Assembly: GCF_016583645.1 (NCBI RefSeq)
Contig: NZ_NRRL01000015.1
Location: 1 to 64,000, forward strand
Length of the DNA stretch: 64,000 bases
Reading direction: 5' to 3'
Source: Rhodovibrio sodomensis
GTDB taxonomy: Bacteria; Pseudomonadota; Alphaproteobacteria; Kiloniellales; Rhodovibrionaceae
Shown: one piece after another, positions 37,059 through 45,105 of the stretch
Layout: every line of letters starts with the position of its first letter
Numbering within the stretch: the stretch's first letter is position 1
Program-made: the position numbers and the translations under genes
The notes under the pieces: generated by a model
What the model was told of the DNA's origin: nothing
Databases searched by the model: none
The model's input: only the letters and a program-made list of their open reading frames with translations

Positions 37059-37547
37059 ATGAAGCGCGTCGAGCCCGGTCCGGGCCAGGAAAGCGTCTGG
37101 GACTACCCGCGCCCGCCGCGCCTGGAGCGCTCGGCCGCGCGGGTGACGGTCGCGTTCGCCGGTCAGACGATCGCCGACAGCACCAAGACCTACCGCGTGC
37201 TGGAGACCAGCCACCCGCCGGTGTTCTGCATTCCCGAAGAGCACGTGCGCACCGACCTGCTGGTCGCGGTGCGCGGGCGCACGATGTGCGAGTTCAAGGG
37301 TCAGGCGAAATACTTCGACGTCGCGGTCGGCGACCGGCGGGCGGAGCGCGCGGTCTGGACCTACCCCGACCCGACGCTGGCATTCGCCGACATCCAGGAC
37401 TGCTTTTCCTTCTATCCCAGCAAGATGGACGCCTGCTTCGTCGACGGCGAGCGGGTGCAGCCGCAGGACGGCGACTTCTACGGCGGCTGGATCACCAGCG
37501 CCATCGTCGGCCCATTCAAGGGCGGGCCCGGCACCTGGGGGTGGTAG
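37059..37547 (+). CDS. DUF427 family protein
   Basis: 162 residues: VWDYPRPPRLERSAARVTVAFAGQTIADSTKTYRVLETSHPPVFCIP, then KYFDV, WTYPDPTLAFADIQDCFSFYPSKMD. Small all-beta proteins of this family are widespread but their function is not known. It ends GTWGW, and its TAG stop (37545-37547) is the first triplet of the family A repeat that follows. Confidence 0.87.
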   Translation: MKRVEPGPGQESVWDYPRPPRLERSAARVTVAFAGQTIADSTKTYRVLETSHPPVFCIPEEHVRTDLLVAVRGRTMCEFKGQAKYFDVAVGDRRAERAVWTYPDPTLAFADIQDCFSFYPSKMDACFVDGERVQPQDGDFYGGWITSAIVGPFKGGPGTWGW

Positions 37548-37660
37548 GGCAAGATGCTGAAAGGTGGAAACACCTTCCAGCTGACTCTTACCCTCTCTTC
37601 AAGCAGTTAAAGCAAAATTCACGAGCAAGGTCGACCAGGCCTTCATCGATTTTGCTCTAG
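37545..37660. repeat. Family A double-hairpin repeat (copy 2, full)
   Basis: TAGGGCAAGATGCTGAAAGG...CTGACTCTTACCCT, linker ctcttcaagcag, then TTAAAGCAAAATTCACGAGC...TCGATTTTGCTCTAG. Left edge supplies the TAG of the DUF427 gene; right edge lies 4 bases from the stop of vapC, so two convergent genes meet over it. Confidence 0.85.
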
Positions 37661-37664
37661 TCGC

Positions 37665-38072
37665 TCAGCTTGCGGGCACCGGCACCTCGATCAGGCCCGG
37701 CTCGTGCCGGGCGATCGCCGTGAAGTCGCGATTTTGGTGCAACAGTGGGACTTGGTTGACGATGCACCAAGTGGCGATCCACAGGTCGACCGTCTTGCGG
37801 ATGGTCACGCCGGCAGATCGAAGCCGGCGGTAGAGCGCCGCCGCTTCGACGGCGTTCGCATGACCAACGAAAGACAGGATATGACATTTTTCCAGGAACT
37901 GTTGCACATCGCGTGCCGAGCGCTCGTCCTTAAGACCGCGGAGCACCTCCGTCATGACGAGGTCGCCGACCACGATCCCCTCCGACCTCAATAAGCTCTT
38001 GAGAACACGTACGTAGGGTCCACCGGCACCGTTGAGGAAGTTGATCCAGACCGACGTGTCGACCGTGATCAC
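37665..38072 (-). CDS. vapC: VapC-type PIN-domain ribonuclease toxin
   Basis: 135 residues with the PIN acidic set: Asp5 in MITVDTSVWI, Glu42 in VMTEVLRG, Asp96 in KTVDLWIATWC and Asp116 in QNRDF. Family members cleave tRNA or rRNA when freed from antitoxin. The gene overlaps the upstream antitoxin gene by 4 bases (ATGA), as is usual for type II modules. Intact and full length. Confidence 0.92.
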   Translation of the reverse strand: MITVDTSVWINFLNGAGGPYVRVLKSLLRSEGIVVGDLVMTEVLRGLKDERSARDVQQFLEKCHILSFVGHANAVEAAALYRRLRSAGVTIRKTVDLWIATWCIVNQVPLLHQNRDFTAIARHEPGLIEVPVPAS

Positions 38073-38272
38073 TCCTCGCTCCGATCGGTGCGCATGTCAT
38101 CCAGATCACCGATCCATCGGTATCGGCCTTCCATCTGCAGGATCTCAGCCTGCCGGCGGATCTGAACCAACAGCCGCAAGGCTTCCTGGACGGTTTCGCG
38201 CTTGGTCTTCGCCCCGCTCAGCGCCTGGGCTTCGGCCATCAGCTCGTCGTCGATCTCGATGTTGGTCCGCAT
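38069..38272 (-). CDS. vapB: VapB-type antitoxin
   Basis: 67 residues. N-terminal ribbon-helix-helix (MRTNIEIDDELMAEAQALSGAKTKRETVQEALRLLV) for operator binding, and a C-terminal acidic tail that would wrap the toxin (YRWIGDLDDMRTD). It matches VapB of the VapB_antitoxin_2 (DUF2191) type. Start ATG at 38272; a GTG immediately before is possible. Likely represses its own operon. The 'tgtgtat...atacaca' dyad near 38284-38312 upstream is a candidate operator. Confidence 0.9.
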   Translation of the reverse strand: MRTNIEIDDELMAEAQALSGAKTKRETVQEALRLLVQIRRQAEILQMEGRYRWIGDLDDMRTDRSEE

Positions 38273-38329
38273 CACGGCCTCGGATGTGTATCAATTCCCT
38301 CCACCATACACATCCGCGGGCACGCCGGT

Positions 38330-38812
38330 CTACAGCCCCTGCGCGAGGCGGAGCAGGCTGGCGCCCAGGCAGATGATCGCGACCATGGTGAGCGGCCGGC
38401 GCAGGCGCGGGTACCAGGCCGGCGTGATCCCCACCCGCGTGGTCTTGGCGTCGACGAAGAAGGTCGCCAGGAAGCAGAGCATCTGCATGATCACGCCGAT
38501 CACCGGCACGGTGATCAGCGACAGCCAGGCGACCAGCGACGGCGCCACGGAATAGCCCAGCCGCGCCCAGCCGCAGGCGGCAGCGACGTCGCCGCGGGTG
38601 CCCTGGCCGGCCAGCGCCAGGCCCCAGTGCGCGGCGCCCAGGAAGCTGATGATGGCGGCGCCGTAGAACAGCTGGATCTCGAGCGCGCGGCCGTCCCAGC
38701 CGGCGGGCGCGACCCAGACGGCGATCGCGGTCACGACCAAGGGAATCAGGCCGGTTCCGCCGTAAACGGCGACCGGGAGCGGCACAGGGTTGGCGTCGGC
38801 GTGCTGGCTCAT
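38330..38812 (-). CDS. DUF3429 membrane protein
   Basis: 160 residues with about five hydrophobic helices (AVYGGTGLIPLVVTAIAVWVA; LEIQLFYGAAIISFLGAAHWG; GYSVAPSLVAWLSLITVPVIG; IMQMLCFLATFFVD; LTMVAIICLGASLL). The 'YGAAIISFLGAAHWGLAL' segment is diagnostic of DUF3429. Inner-membrane protein of unknown function. Single gene between the vapBC pair and a family A repeat. Confidence 0.88.
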   Translation of the reverse strand: MSQHADANPVPLPVAVYGGTGLIPLVVTAIAVWVAPAGWDGRALEIQLFYGAAIISFLGAAHWGLALAGQGTRGDVAAACGWARLGYSVAPSLVAWLSLITVPVIGVIMQMLCFLATFFVDAKTTRVGITPAWYPRLRRPLTMVAIICLGASLLRLAQGL

Positions 38813-38898
38813 CGCCTCTTGATCTTGCTCTTGGTCGTGCGCTGGGCGCGGCGCGCCCGCCCTCGGCGCGCCGGTGGCGGGACGGTCAGGCGCCGGTC

Positions 38899-39010
38899 AG
38901 AGCAAGATGCTGAAAGGCGAAGCCACCTTTCAGCATCTTGCTCTCTCTTCAAGCAGTTAGAGCAAAATTCACGATCAAGGTCGACGCGACCGTCATCGAT
39001 GTTGCTCTAG
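38899..39010. repeat. Family A double-hairpin repeat (copy 3, full)
   Basis: AGAGCAAGATGCTGAAAGG-cgaagcca-CCTTTCAGCATCTTGCTCT is a perfect 19-bp dyad. It is followed by linker ctcttcaagcag and TTAGAGCAAAATTCACGATCAAGGTCGACGCGACC...TGTTGCTCTAG. The best-preserved copy. The right edge supplies the TAG stop of the DUF1232 gene (complement of 39007-39009). Confidence 0.9.
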
Positions 39011-39417
39011 CCGGCGTCTTGGTCTTCGACGCGCAGCTGGGCGAGCGCGGCGTGCGCCTGCTTTCGGTGGGCGTCGGTGACGTAGTCGGCGACCTTGCGG
39101 TAGGCATAGGTCAGGATCGCCGCGTCGTCGACGAAGCCGAAGGCGGTCAGGATGTCCGGCACCAGATCGGTGGGCAGGATGAAATAGGCGAGCGCGCCGA
39201 ACAGCACCGCCTTGACCTGGGCCGGCGTTTCGGGGTCGCGCGCGCAGTAGTACGCCGCCACCGCGTCCTCCAGGAACGGGACGCGGCCCAGCACGCGGCG
39301 CGCCTTGGACCAGAAGTTGTTCAGGACCTTGTCGCGGTCCCGCTCCAGCTTCTCCGGGTCGTAGCGCGTGACCTGGCGCGCGGTCGTCTCGTAGTCGCGG
39401 TCGTCGCGATCGCTCAT
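39007..39417 (-). CDS. YkvA family (DUF1232) protein
   Basis: 136 residues. The conserved DUF1232 core is VPFLEDAVAAYYCARDPETPAQVKAVLFGALAYFILPTDLVPDIL...GFVDDAAIL. Such small proteins have two hydrophobic helices and are probably membrane-associated; function unknown. Start ATG 39417 (MSDRDDRDYETTARQVTRYD) excludes a 16-codon upstream extension. The stop codon is inside a family A repeat. Confidence 0.88.
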   Translation of the reverse strand: MSDRDDRDYETTARQVTRYDPEKLERDRDKVLNNFWSKARRVLGRVPFLEDAVAAYYCARDPETPAQVKAVLFGALAYFILPTDLVPDILTAFGFVDDAAILTYAYRKVADYVTDAHRKQAHAALAQLRVEDQDAG

Positions 39418-39516
39418 GCCCGATATATGCGCCGGGGGCGTCGCGCCCGCAACCGGCGCGGCCATTGGATCTCCGCCGGAAAACCGGGCGCGGCTTGCAG
39501 TCGCGCGCGCGAGGCG

Positions 39517-39819
39517 CTACTCCTGGAACGCCTTGGCAAAGCGGTCGGCCTTCTCGGCGAGCTGGATATCGCGCTCGCTGGTGCCGCCCACGTCGTGGCT
39601 GGACAGCGTGATGTCGACGCGGTTGTAAACGTTGAACCACTCGGGGTGGTGGTCCATCTTCTCCGCCGCCAGCGCGACCCGCTGCATGAAGCCGAACGCC
39701 GCGTTGAAGGACTTGAACTGGAAGGTCTTCTGGATGGCGTCGCGATCCGCGGCGACGGTCCAGCCGTCCAGCTTCTGAACCGCCTGATCGCGCTCCGCCT
39801 CGCTCATCTTGCCGGCCAT
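39517..39819 (-). CDS. phhB: 4a-hydroxytetrahydrobiopterin dehydratase (PCD/DCoH-like)
   Basis: 100 residues. Dehydrates 4a-hydroxytetrahydropterin, recycling the cofactor of aromatic amino acid hydroxylases. The catalytic signature [24 protein letters not shown] includes the two adjacent His and the third His. Usual length. Start ATG 39819 ([14 protein letters not shown]). No phenylalanine hydroxylase gene is nearby, and many bacteria carry this family without one. Confidence 0.93.
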   Translation of the reverse strand: MAGKMSEAERDQAVQKLDGWTVAADRDAIQKTFQFKSFNAAFGFMQRVALAAEKMDHHPEWFNVYNRVDITLSSHDVGGTSERDIQLAEKADRFAKAFQE

Positions 39820-39979
39820 GGGCTGCGTCTCCCTGAACTTGGTTGAACCCTGCCCATAGCTGGCCGCCGCAGCGCACCGGGTCAACCGCACGCGCGATCC
39901 GGGGGCCGACGCGCCGACCGCCCCCGGGCGCCGAACGGCCGGCCGGATGCAACCGCACGCAAACGACACGACCGAGACG

Positions 39980-40405
39980 ATGGCCCACTTCCACGACGTC
40001 GACCGCTACACCACACCGCCCGAGATCAGCGACATCGAGGCGATGGCGCGCGAGGCGATGGCGACCATCCCGCAGCAGATGCGCAACATGCTGAACAACG
40101 TCAGCGTACAGGTGGAAGATTTTCCCGAGGACGAGGTCGTCGAGGAAATGGGCCTGGAATCGCCGTTCGACCTGTTGGGCCTGTACCGCGGCGTCAGCCT
40201 GCTGGAAAAGTCGACCGGCGACAGCGCCACCCTGCCCGACACGGTGCACCTGTTCCGCCGGCCGATCCTGGACTACTGGGCGGAAAGCGGCGAGGACCTG
40301 CGCGAGGTGGTGGCGCACGTGATCATCCACGAAATCGGCCACCACTTCGGCTTTTCCGACGAGGAAATGGAGCGGATCGAGGAAGGCCGCCCGCCGCGCG
40401 GGTGA
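39980..40405 (+). CDS. Minimal zincin metallopeptidase family protein
   Basis: 141 residues of the PF06262 type. The zinc site [15 protein letters not shown] is complete (His-Glu-x-x-His and distal Asp/Glu). The N-terminal half ([32 protein letters not shown]) matches the family. ATG 39980 is preferred; an ATG 33 bases upstream is in frame. Cellular substrate unknown. Divergent from the PCD gene. Confidence 0.88.
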   Translation: MAHFHDVDRYTTPPEISDIEAMAREAMATIPQQMRNMLNNVSVQVEDFPEDEVVEEMGLESPFDLLGLYRGVSLLEKSTGDSATLPDTVHLFRRPILDYWAESGEDLREVVAHVIIHEIGHHFGFSDEEMERIEEGRPPRG

Positions 40406-40424
40406 CGGCCCGGCGGTCCGCCGC

Positions 40425-40871
40425 TCAGTGCCCCGGGCTCGCTTCGACGTAGATCTCGAGTTCGACCGAGCCGCCGGGCTCGAAGGTCACGGTGAGCGGG
40501 AACTTGTCGCCGGCCTCAAGGTCCCGGTTCAAACCGTCCAGCCACAGATGCAGGCGCCATTCGGCGAGCGACACCGGCTGGCCGGGGGCGAGCCTCAGGC
40601 TGCTGTAGAAGGTCGCCTCACCGTCGTCGGTCTCGCGCAGGCGCACGCGCTGGGCGATCGGGGTGCTGGCGGAAACCAGGCTGACCGCCTCGTCCCGGTC
40701 GTTCAGGATCGGCATGTAGACGGCCGTGCCGTCGCCCTTAGCCGGCGGCGCCCAGGCGTGGCCGATCTTGACCCCGGCGACCTCCGCGGAGTGCGCACCG
40801 GCCGTGAGCGGCGCGAGCGCGGCCGCGAGCAGGGCGAGGCAAGCGATCAGACGGCGGCGAACGTAGGTCAC
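40425..40871 (-). CDS. PCu(A)C-like periplasmic copper chaperone with altered ligands
   Basis: 148 residues with a signal peptide (RRRLIACLALLAAALAPLTAGAHS) and a PCuAC beta-fold (VKIGHAWAPPAKGDGTAVYMPILN ... EIYVEA). PCuAC chaperones deliver Cu(I) to cytochrome oxidase using two His and two Met. Here the first His (GHAWA) and Met (VYMPI) are present. However, the usual HxM/HEM pair is replaced (QRVRLRE) and the last His-x-Met loop reads LHLWLDGL, so copper binding may be reduced or lost. Confidence 0.75.
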   Translation of the reverse strand: MTYVRRRLIACLALLAAALAPLTAGAHSAEVAGVKIGHAWAPPAKGDGTAVYMPILNDRDEAVSLVSASTPIAQRVRLRETDDGEATFYSSLRLAPGQPVSLAEWRLHLWLDGLNRDLEAGDKFPLTVTFEPGGSVELEIYVEASPGH

Positions 40872-40917
40872 GGCAAACTCCTCGAATGGGTCGGCGCGTT
40901 GGCTCGGCGCGGCGGCG

Positions 40918-41050
40918 CGTTCCCTCTCCTCCGGCGGGCGGAGAGGGCCAGGGTGAGGTGGTTTGCAGAACGCCGAAGCGCGTCAACGCTGTGCAGACCT
41001 ACCCCACCCTGACCCTCCCCTTCGAGCGAAGCGGAGGGAACCCGCCGCGA
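40918..41050. repeat. Family B doublet repeat (locus 4)
   Basis: ccctctcctccggcgggcggagaggg (about 40922) with tail ccagggtgaggtggtttgcaga, mirrored by tgcagacctaccccaccctgaccctccccttcgagcgaagcggaggg (about 40993-41039). Located between the copper-chaperone-like gene and the uracil-DNA glycosylase gene. Confidence 0.75.
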
Positions 41051-41071
41051 GGCCGTGCCAACTCGCGCGCC

Positions 41072-41656
41072 TCACAGCAGGGCGTGGACGCGCGCGCGCA
41101 GGTCGGGCAGCAGGTCGGTTTCGAACCAGGGGGTCTGGTTCAGCCAGGCGGTGTTGCGCCAGCTGGGATGCGGTAGCGGCAGGTAGCCCGGCAGGTAGTC
41201 CCGATAGGCCGTGACCGTCTCCCGCAGGGTGCGCCGGCGCCTGCCACCCAGATAGTATGTCTGCGCGTAGGAGCCGACCAGCAAGGTCAACTCGACGTTC
41301 GCCAGCGCGGCCAACAGCCGCGGGTGCCAGATCGGCGCGCACTCCGGCCGGGGCGGCTTGTCGCCGCCGCGCGCGTCGCGGCCGGGGTAGCAGAAGCCCA
41401 TCGGGACGATCGCGATCCGGTCGGGATCGTAAAAGGTGTCCGGGTCGACGGCGAGCCACTGGCGCAGCCGGTCGCCGGAGGCATCGTTCCACGGCACGCC
41501 GCTGTGGTGCACCTTGGTGCCGGGCGCCTGCCCAACGATCAGCAGACGCGCGCCCGCGCCCGCGCGCAGCACCGGGTTCGCGCCCAGCGGCAGCTCGGGC
41601 TCGCAATGCCGGCAGGCACGGGCTTCCGCCAGCACCCGGTCGAGCGAATCCGCCAC
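41072..41656 (-). CDS. Uracil-DNA glycosylase family protein with probable iron-sulfur cluster
   Basis: 194 residues from GTG 41656. Removes uracil (or related bases) from DNA. Motif A LIVGQAPGTKVHHSG and motif B LPHPSWRNTAW are present. Four cysteines (CRHC at 15-18, GFCYPG at 89, PECAPIW at 106) are spaced as the [4Fe-4S] ligands of family 4/5 enzymes. The asparagine/aspartate usual in motif A is replaced, so activity is inferred. The start lies 9 bases after the sirtuin stop, so the two genes are linked. Confidence 0.85.
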   Translation of the reverse strand: MADSLDRVLAEARACRHCEPELPLGANPVLRAGAGARLLIVGQAPGTKVHHSGVPWNDASGDRLRQWLAVDPDTFYDPDRIAIVPMGFCYPGRDARGGDKPPRPECAPIWHPRLLAALANVELTLLVGSYAQTYYLGGRRRRTLRETVTAYRDYLPGYLPLPHPSWRNTAWLNQTPWFETDLLPDLRARVHALL

Positions 41657-41664
41657 GATGGCCG

Positions 41665-42405
41665 TCAGAGCTCGATGCGGCCGGCCAGCAGGTCGTCGAC
41701 GAACGCAGGGACGACCTCGCTCGCCGGGCCGTGGCGGCTCTCGTGGAACAGCACGCTGCCGTCGGACGGCTCCAGGTTCAGTTCCACCGTGCGCGCGCGG
41801 CCGCCGCGCAGCACTTCCTGCACGAAGCCGGCGGCCGGGTAGACGCTGCCCGATGTGCCGACCGAGATGAACAGCCCGCAGCGCTGCAGCGCGTCGAAGA
41901 TCCGCTCCATCTGGAACGGCATCTCGCCGAACCAGACCACGTGCGGGCGCAGCGTGCCGGTGTCGCAGTGCGGGCAGCCGGTGGCGGGCGCCAGGTCGTC
42001 GTCCCAGGCGACCACGGCCGCGCAGTCGGTGCAGCGCGCCTTGCGCAGCTCGCCGTGCATGTGGATCAGGTTGTCCTGGCCGGCGCGTTCGTGCAGGTCG
42101 TCGATGTTCTGGGTCACCACCAGCACCTCGCCGGGCCACTCCCGGGCCAGCCGGGCGAGCGCTGTGTGGCCGGCGTTCGGCTCCGGCCGGTCCTGGGTCA
42201 GCTGGCGCCGGCGGTCGTTGTAGAACTGCTGGACGCGTTCCGGGTTGGCCTGGAACGCTTCCGGCGTGGCGACCTCCTCGATCGACACCTTTTCCCAGAT
42301 GCCGCCCTTGTCACGGAAAGTATCCAGGCCGGATTCCTTGGAGATCCCCGCCCCGGTCAGGACGACGATCGGGCCGTTTGCGCCTGTGCCGTGTGCTTCC
42401 GACAT
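41665..42405 (-). CDS. cobB: NAD-dependent protein deacylase (sirtuin)
   Basis: 246 residues. NAD site TGAGISKESGLDTFRD and TQNIDDLHERAG, catalytic His in IHMHGELR, zinc Cys pairs CTDC and CPHC, and VVWFGEMPF. The FYNDRRRQL segment has the Tyr-x-x-Arg pair that, in SIRT5 and E. coli CobB, accommodates succinyl-lysine, so both deacetylation and desuccinylation are plausible. Adjacent downstream gene is the uracil-DNA glycosylase on the same strand. Confidence 0.93.
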   Translation of the reverse strand: MSEAHGTGANGPIVVLTGAGISKESGLDTFRDKGGIWEKVSIEEVATPEAFQANPERVQQFYNDRRRQLTQDRPEPNAGHTALARLAREWPGEVLVVTQNIDDLHERAGQDNLIHMHGELRKARCTDCAAVVAWDDDLAPATGCPHCDTGTLRPHVVWFGEMPFQMERIFDALQRCGLFISVGTSGSVYPAAGFVQEVLRGGRARTVELNLEPSDGSVLFHESRHGPASEVVPAFVDDLLAGRIEL

Positions 42406-42588
42406 GGCCCCTCGGATGCTAGAGGACGGATGGGGTGCGGCTCGCGCCTCTAGCTAAGCCAAGGCAGCGGCCCATCTCAACCCCGTTCGGGCCCGCGCCG
42501 CAGCATGGCCGCGCGCCGGCCCCGTCCGGCCGCATCACGCAGCCACACCACGCAGCCGAACCAGGCAGCCAACAGGAGGTCCGTCGAG

Positions 42589-43107
42589 GTGGCAGCACCC
42601 CAGGAAAGCACGTCCAACCCCCGGGCCGGGACGCCGGTCAGCGTGCTGTTCGTCTGCACCGGGAACATCTGCCGCTCGCCCAGCGCGGAGGCGATCCTGC
42701 GCCACAAGGCGCACCACGCCGGGCTCGCCGACCGGCTGAAGATCGACAGCGCCGGGCTGGGCGAATGGCATCTGGGCCACCCGCCCGACCCGCGCGCGGT
42801 CGACGCGGTCGCGGCGCACGGTTATTCCATGGGCGGACAGACCGCGCGTCTGGTCGACCCGCGCGACTTCGAGCGGTTCGACTACGTGATCGCGATGGAC
42901 GAGGGCCACCATGCCCAGCTCAACGAAATTTGCCCGCGCGCGCGCAAGGACCGGGTGCGGCTGTTCCTGGAGTTCGCCCCGCAGACCGGCCGCAAAAGCG
43001 TGCCCGACCCCTACTACGGCGACACCAGCGGGTTCGACGCGATGGTCGGGCTGATCGAGGCCGGCACCGACGGGATCCTGGCCGAGATCGCCGAACGGGC
43101 CGGATAG
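42589..43107 (+). CDS. Low-molecular-weight protein-tyrosine phosphatase
   Basis: 172 residues. The P-loop VLFVCTGNICRSPSAEAI gives the C-x5-R-S site (Cys23, Arg29 with this start), and the general-acid loop is VPDPYYGD. Start GTG 42589 is chosen because AGGAGG lies 9 bases before it; the upstream frame is Arg/Pro-rich filler. Followed after 27 bases by the fructosamine kinase gene on the same strand. Substrate unknown. Confidence 0.92.
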   Translation: MAAPQESTSNPRAGTPVSVLFVCTGNICRSPSAEAILRHKAHHAGLADRLKIDSAGLGEWHLGHPPDPRAVDAVAAHGYSMGGQTARLVDPRDFERFDYVIAMDEGHHAQLNEICPRARKDRVRLFLEFAPQTGRKSVPDPYYGDTSGFDAMVGLIEAGTDGILAEIAERAG

Positions 43108-43134
43108 CGTGGGTCAAGACGGGGAGCCAGCAGC

Positions 43135-43998
43135 TTGAGCCGGATCGACGCGGAGCTGAGCCAGCGGATCGAGCAGGCGCTGGGCCGCACGCCGACCGGC
43201 GCGGCGCCGCTGCCGGGCGGCTGCATCGGCGAGGTGGTCAAGCTCGCCTTCGCCGACGGCGGCGCGCCGGCGGTCGCCAAGTGCGCCCGCGGCGGCGGGC
43301 TGGCGCTGGAAGGCTACATGCTGCAGGTCTTGAATGACCGATCCGAGTTGCCGGTGCCGCAGGTGCTGTACGGCGACGACACGCTGCTGCTGATGACCTT
43401 CATCGACGGCCACGGCCCCCTGAACGCCGCCGCCCAGCGCGACGCGGCGGACCATGTCGCCCGCCTGCACGCCGTCCGCGGCGTGGCGTTCGGGCTGGAG
43501 CGGGACACCCTGATCGGCCCGCTGCACCAGCCGAACCCGCAAACCGAGCGCTGGCTCGACTTCTTTCGCGACCACCGGCTGCGCTACATGGCCGACGTCG
43601 CCCTGGACCGCGGCAGCCTGACGAGCCAGCAGCGCGACCGGATCGAGCGGTTCGCCGGCAAGCTGGGGCGGTATCTGGACGAACCGGCCCATCCGGCCCT
43701 GCTGCACGGCGACATGTGGGGCGGCAACGTGCTGCCCAAGGGCGACCGGATCGCCGGCTTCATCGATCCGGCCGTGTACTATGGCCATCCGGAGATCGAG
43801 CTCGCCTTCGCCACCCTGTTCGGCACCTTCGGCCAGCCGTTTTTCGAGCGCTACGCCGAGCGCGCGCCATTCGAGCCCGGGGGCTTCTTCGAGGCGCGCC
43901 GGGACGTCTACAACCTTTATCCCCTGCTGGTGCACGCGGCCGCGTTCGGGCCCGGCTGGGCCGAGCAGGCGATGCAGACGATCGACCGGTTGCTATGA
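43135..43998 (+). CDS. Fructosamine kinase family protein
   Basis: 287 residues, aminoglycoside-phosphotransferase fold. The catalytic loop LLHGDMWGGNVLPKG and metal Asp in GFIDPAVYYGHPEIELA are the FN3K signatures. It probably phosphorylates ketoamine (glycation) adducts so that they decompose. Start TTG at 43135 (SRIDAELSQRIEQ). The neighbouring LMW phosphatase gene upstream is a conserved pair in several bacteria. Its TGA overlaps the next ATG (ATGA). Confidence 0.9.
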   Translation: MSRIDAELSQRIEQALGRTPTGAAPLPGGCIGEVVKLAFADGGAPAVAKCARGGGLALEGYMLQVLNDRSELPVPQVLYGDDTLLLMTFIDGHGPLNAAAQRDAADHVARLHAVRGVAFGLERDTLIGPLHQPNPQTERWLDFFRDHRLRYMADVALDRGSLTSQQRDRIERFAGKLGRYLDEPAHPALLHGDMWGGNVLPKGDRIAGFIDPAVYYGHPEIELAFATLFGTFGQPFFERYAERAPFEPGGFFEARRDVYNLYPLLVHAAAFGPGWAEQAMQTIDRLL

Positions 43999-44915
43999 GC
44001 GCGCCCCACCGGGCGTCCGGCAGCGCGCGCACCCGCACGCCGGACGCCGGCGGCGGCAACCTGGCCGGGATCGCGACCATGGTGGCCGGGGTGTTCTGCC
44101 TGGCGACGATGGACGCGCTGGCGAAGTTCCTGGGCGCGAGTTATCCCGTGCTACAGTTGGTTTTCCTGCGCTCGGCGATCGCGCTGCCGCTGCTGCTCGC
44201 GATCGCTTGGTTCAGCCACGGCGGGCTCGCTAGCCTGCGCACGCGCCGGCCGTGGGTGCACGCCGCCCGCGCGGTGATCACCGCGCTCGCGATCTTCAGC
44301 TTCTATACCGCGCTGACCTTCCTGCCGCTCGCCGAGGTCACCGCGATCGCGTTCGCGGCCCCGCTGATCATGACCGCGCTGGCGCGCCCGCTGCTGGGCG
44401 AGCAGGTCGGCTGGCGGCGCTGGTCGGCCGTGCTGGTCGGCTTCCTGGGCGTGCTGATCGTGGTCAAACCGGGCACCGCGGCGTTCCAGCCGGCCGCGCT
44501 GATCGCCCTCGCCGCCGCCTTGTTCTACGCCCTGATGCTGATGACCGCGCGCAAGTTCGCCGCCAGCGAAAGCGCGATCTCGCTGGTCGTCTGGTCGACC
44601 GCCGGCGCGGGCGTGATCGCGGCCGCGACGATGCCGTTCGCCTGGACGCCGGTCGCCGCGGCCGACGGCGGCTGGTTCCTGGCGCTGGGCGGGCTGGGGG
44701 CGGTCACCATGCTGCTGCTGACCCGCGCCTTCCACCTCGCCCCCGCGGCCGTGATCGCGCCGTTCGACTATACGGCGCTGATCTGGGCGCTCGGCTATGG
44801 CTGGCTGATCTGGGCGGAGGTCCCCGGCCCGACCACCTGGGCCGGCGCCGCCGTGATCGCCGGCGCGGGCCTCTACGTCACCCACCGCGAAAGCCGGCGG
44901 AAGGCGCGCGGGTAG
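43995..44915 (+). CDS. DMT superfamily (EamA) transporter
   Basis: 306 residues with ten hydrophobic helices in two EamA repeats: first repeat IATMVAGVFCLATMDALAKFLG ... FLGVLIVVKPG, second repeat ALIALAAALFYALMLMTARKF ... AGAAVIAGAGLYVTHRES. Inner-membrane drug/metabolite exporter or importer; substrate not predictable. Translationally coupled to the fructosamine kinase gene by ATGA overlap. Confidence 0.9.
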   Translation: MSAPHRASGSARTRTPDAGGGNLAGIATMVAGVFCLATMDALAKFLGASYPVLQLVFLRSAIALPLLLAIAWFSHGGLASLRTRRPWVHAARAVITALAIFSFYTALTFLPLAEVTAIAFAAPLIMTALARPLLGEQVGWRRWSAVLVGFLGVLIVVKPGTAAFQPAALIALAAALFYALMLMTARKFAASESAISLVVWSTAGAGVIAAATMPFAWTPVAAADGGWFLALGGLGAVTMLLLTRAFHLAPAAVIAPFDYTALIWALGYGWLIWAEVPGPTTWAGAAVIAGAGLYVTHRESRRKARG

Positions 44916-44949
44916 TGCGGGGGTATCCACGCCCCCAACACTAAACGGA

Positions 44950-45062
44950 TCCTCCTCCTCCACTGGGAGGAGGGGCGAGGGGAGGAGGGACCACGGGCCT
45001 CCGCGCCGCCGGCAACCTCCTCTCCCTAGCCCTCTCCTCCCACTGGAGGCGAGGGGACTTAG
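44950..45062. repeat. Family B doublet repeat (locus 5)
   Basis: ctcctcctccactgggaggaggggcgaggggaggaggg (about 44951) mirrored by acctcctctccctagccctctcctcccactggaggcgagggg (about 45014-45057). Fills the gap between the convergent EamA transporter and flavin-binding protein genes. Confidence 0.8.
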
Positions 45063-45105
45063 GTGGGGCGGAGAGGCCGACCCGCCGTACGCCCCGGCGA
45101 CCCGT

